Source of the DNA: Idiomarina loihiensis
GTDB lineage: Bacteria > Pseudomonadota > Gammaproteobacteria > Enterobacterales > Alteromonadaceae
Direction of reading: 5' to 3'
Length of the DNA: 64,000 bases
Assembly: GCF_024584785.1 (NCBI RefSeq)
Contig: NZ_CP074112.1
Location: forward strand, 2,170,001-2,234,000
In this document: positions 61,941-64,000 of the stretch, piece by piece
How positions within the stretch are numbered: the first letter of the stretch is position 1
Layout of the letters: each line of letters starts with the position of its first letter
The notes under the pieces: generated by a model
Told to the model about the DNA's origin: nothing
Databases searched by the model: none
What the model saw: only the letters and a program-made list of their open reading frames with translations
Translations under genes and position numbers: made by a program

Positions 61941-63188
61941 ATGAAATTACTTTATTTCGTGATTGCTGTACTTGTGGGGTTACTTGCAACCTCATATTCA
62001 GCAATCGCAAATGAGTTATCATTGCGAGAGGCATTTGAGAACGTCTTGCGAGATAACCCAATCTTAAAGAAGTACCCGTATCAGCAACGTATGGCTGAAG
62101 CTGAAAAACTGCAGGCATCGCTGCGTCCAAATCCAGTTATCGGGTTCGAACTGGAGGATTTTGCTGGTAATGGTGAAAGCCAAGGATTCGACAGCGCTCA
62201 AGCAACATTGTCGTTCAGTCAGCTTATTGAGCTTGGTGGAAAACGCGAGCAACGAGTTGAGTATGCGAACGCGCGACAACGTCAGCGGGCCGCTGAGTTT
62301 AATTACGAAAAGATCGAAATCCTAGCGGAGACGGCTTATCGTTTTTACGAAGTTGTTCGGTTGCAGCAGTTGGCCGAGTGGAATAGCCATCAGCAGCAAC
62401 GGCTCGATAGTGCAATGCAAATAGTCAAGGAGCGGGTCCGGTCCGGAGCTGTGCCACCATCGGAAGCAACTAAAGTTTCATTGCAACAACGCCAAGTAAG
62501 CATCCAATCCGAAGAGATTATTGGAAAGCTTGACCAAGCACGAGCGAACTTAAGTGCAATGTGGGCAGCACAGCCGAACTTTACAGGTGTAGTCGGTAAC
62601 TTTGATCAATCTTTTGATATTCCTTCACAAACTGAAGTTGAACAAGCGGTCAATCAAGCGCCAGAGTTTCTTCGTTTACTGGATTCAGAACGGTTACTCG
62701 CGGCAAAAGTTGATGCTGTGAAGGCAGATGCTTCTGCCGATCTCAATGTTGGAGTGGGTGTTCGTTACAACAATCAGCTAAATGACACTGGTCTTGTTCT
62801 CCAGGCGTCGATGCCTCTTCAACTTTCGAACCCAAATCAGGGAACTCTTGAGGCTACTAAAGCTGAGCGTACGTTAGTTTTTGAACAGCAGCGTTTAATT
62901 CGAGACCAGTTGCGCGTTCGTGCTCGATCGCTGTTGGGTCGCATACAAACAAATTATCGCTACTTAAAGAGCATTCAAGCAGATTTATTGCCCCTCGCTG
63001 AGCAACTAGTCGATGAAACCACCGATGGCTATCGCCGAGGTATACATAGTCTTTTAGTTGTTCTTGATGCGCAAGATGAACTAGCACAGCTTGAGTATCA
63101 AACCCTTGAGCGCCGAAGCGCTATCCATCAAGACATTCTTGAGCTTGAGCGAATGACGGGTCAATCATTTTTGGAATCTAAATTATGA
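61941..63188 (+). CDS. CzcC-like outer-membrane efflux protein (TolC family)
   Basis: 415 residues: signal peptide (MKLLYFVIAVLVGLLATSYSAIA), then OEP repeats (LREAFENVLRDNPILKKYPYQ, SLRPNPVIGFELEDFAG, FSQLIELGGKREQRVEYA). The start at 61941 has GGAG 7 bases upstream; an in-frame GTG at 61929 is less likely. Clearly diverged from the CzcC-like protein at 49714. Its stop overlaps the next start (ATGA). Confidence 0.88.
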   Translation: MKLLYFVIAVLVGLLATSYSAIANELSLREAFENVLRDNPILKKYPYQQRMAEAEKLQASLRPNPVIGFELEDFAGNGESQGFDSAQATLSFSQLIELGGKREQRVEYANARQRQRAAEFNYEKIEILAETAYRFYEVVRLQQLAEWNSHQQQRLDSAMQIVKERVRSGAVPPSEATKVSLQQRQVSIQSEEIIGKLDQARANLSAMWAAQPNFTGVVGNFDQSFDIPSQTEVEQAVNQAPEFLRLLDSERLLAAKVDAVKADASADLNVGVGVRYNNQLNDTGLVLQASMPLQLSNPNQGTLEATKAERTLVFEQQRLIRDQLRVRARSLLGRIQTNYRYLKSIQADLLPLAEQLVDETTDGYRRGIHSLLVVLDAQDELAQLEYQTLERRSAIHQDILELERMTGQSFLESKL

Positions 63189-64000
63189 ATTTTATAAAAG
63201 CAATTTTTACATTGATCGTTCTATGCGTAGCGCTAAGCCTATCAGCATTGAGTAATGCTTCAACTGAGCATGGCCATACGGAGACAGAGACCAAGGGGCC
63301 AAATGGTGGAATCCTATTAAGCGACGGTGATTTATCAGTCGAGATAACGATTTACGAAACAGGAATTCCCCCGGAAATGAGAGTCTACACCTACCTAAAC
63401 GGAGAAATCGCAGCACCAAAGGATGTGGAGCTCTCGGTGACTTTGCATCGGCTTGGCGACGTCAATGACAACTTGAGCTTCACGCCAGAGAATAATTATC
63501 TGGTCAGTAATGAGGTGGTCACTGAGCCACATTCTTACGAGGTCTCGGTTGCTGTTAGTACGAAAGACCATCGTGCTACATGGCATTATGAAAGCTTTGA
63601 GGGAAGAACAACCTTGTCTGACCGCATCATTCGAAAGGCAGATATTTTGGTTGAGCGTGCGAGCCCGCAGACACTTGAGCTCAAAGAGCGCTTGTTTGGG
63701 GTTATTGCTCCAGTAACAGAAAAAATCATCTCAATTACTCCGACTTATAAAGGGAAGGTAACTGATGTTGAGGTTTCCATTGGCGACCAAGTTTCAGCTG
63801 GCCAGACGCTTGCGAAAATTATCAACGCTGCAAGTGGTGTCAGTTACGATGTTGTTAGCCCTATTAAGGGAGAGATTACCGAAAAGTTTGTATCTGTCGG
63901 TGAAGTGGTTAACGAGCAAACACTTTTCGAGATTGGTGACTTATCCTCGGTTTGGGTTGAGCTCTCAGCGTTCCCTGAAAACATCGAGAAACTTCAAGTC
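63185..64000 (+). CDS. CzcB-like periplasmic adaptor (continues beyond window)
   Basis: 272 codons visible. Signal peptide (MNFIKAIFTLIVLCVALSLSALSNA), a short His segment (TEHGHTETE), an extra N-terminal beta domain (about 35-150), then the HlyD barrel-sandwich hybrid (ISITPTYKGKVTDVEVSIGDQVSAGQ, SPIKGEITEKFVSVGEVV). ATGA overlap with the previous gene shows translational coupling; an RND pump gene is expected next. Confidence 0.88.
   Translation, partial: MNFIKAIFTLIVLCVALSLSALSNASTEHGHTETETKGPNGGILLSDGDLSVEITIYETGIPPEMRVYTYLNGEIAAPKDVELSVTLHRLGDVNDNLSFTPENNYLVSNEVVTEPHSYEVSVAVSTKDHRATWHYESFEGRTTLSDRIIRKADILVERASPQTLELKERLFGVIAPVTEKIISITPTYKGKVTDVEVSIGDQVSAGQTLAKIINAASGVSYDVVSPIKGEITEKFVSVGEVVNEQTLFEIGDLSSVWVELSAFPENIEKLQV

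Overview
The window looks like a chromosome segment of a marine-type gammaproteobacterium with a moderate GC content. Gene families and neighbourhoods (ftsE-ftsY / rsmD-DUF1145, ubiK, monofunctional prephenate dehydratase, NhaC, CioAB-like bd oxidase) fit an Alteromonadales/Idiomarinaceae-like organism. That placement is inferred from gene content only.

Region 1 (1-27884) is ordinary core genome: cell division and protein targeting (ftsE, ftsY), 16S rRNA methylation (rsmD), amino-acid PLP enzymes including a two-gene reverse transsulfuration operon (CBS core plus cystathionine gamma-lyase), threonine aldolase, a ComM-type ATPase, fpr, ubiK, rep, a two-GAF diguanylate cyclase with a decayed EAL domain, cytochrome c5, dinB, prephenate dehydratase, nhaC, alr, an S9 peptidase and a bd-oxidase operon ending in a 37-residue DUF2474 gene.

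Region 2 (27885-61270) is a tandem integration hotspot. An intact tRNA-Arg(CCG) gene (27885-27961) is followed by two further copies of its last 48-50 bp (48111-48160 and 61223-61270). These delimit island 1 (about 20.2 kb) and island 2 (about 13.1 kb). Each extra copy is preceded by a related stretch of about 270 bp. All three copies are followed by the same short arrangement: ACTAAC at +30/31 and two 11-bp-spaced repeats at +47 to +49. This predicts a third element beginning at 61271. No integrase gene is visible in the window, so the islands look like cis-mobilisable elements accreted at one tRNA.

Island 1 carries a HelD-like helicase with a nuclease-like insert and C-terminal zinc ribbons, a broken IS256-like element with an IS3-family copy inside it, an Escherichia-type cellulose system (bcsE-F-G facing bcs(R-like)-Q-A-B-Z-C) and a YhfG-Fic pair at its right end. 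Island 2 carries a truncated, frameshifted HindVP-like endonuclease remnant, a heavy-metal RND operon (His-rich protein, CzcC-, CzcB-, CzcA-like), a CDF exporter, a frameshifted ynfA, and a MerR with all three Hg-binding cysteines. The MerR promoter now points into a second IS3-family copy instead of mer genes. An IS66-like scrap and a decayed RHS gene follow.

Region 3 (61271-64000) starts the presumed third island with a second, divergent metal-efflux operon (His-rich exported protein, CzcC-like, CzcB-like) that runs off the window. Overall, the accessory region couples c-di-GMP-controlled cellulose, metal resistance and defence-type genes at one tRNA locus, with much IS-associated decay.
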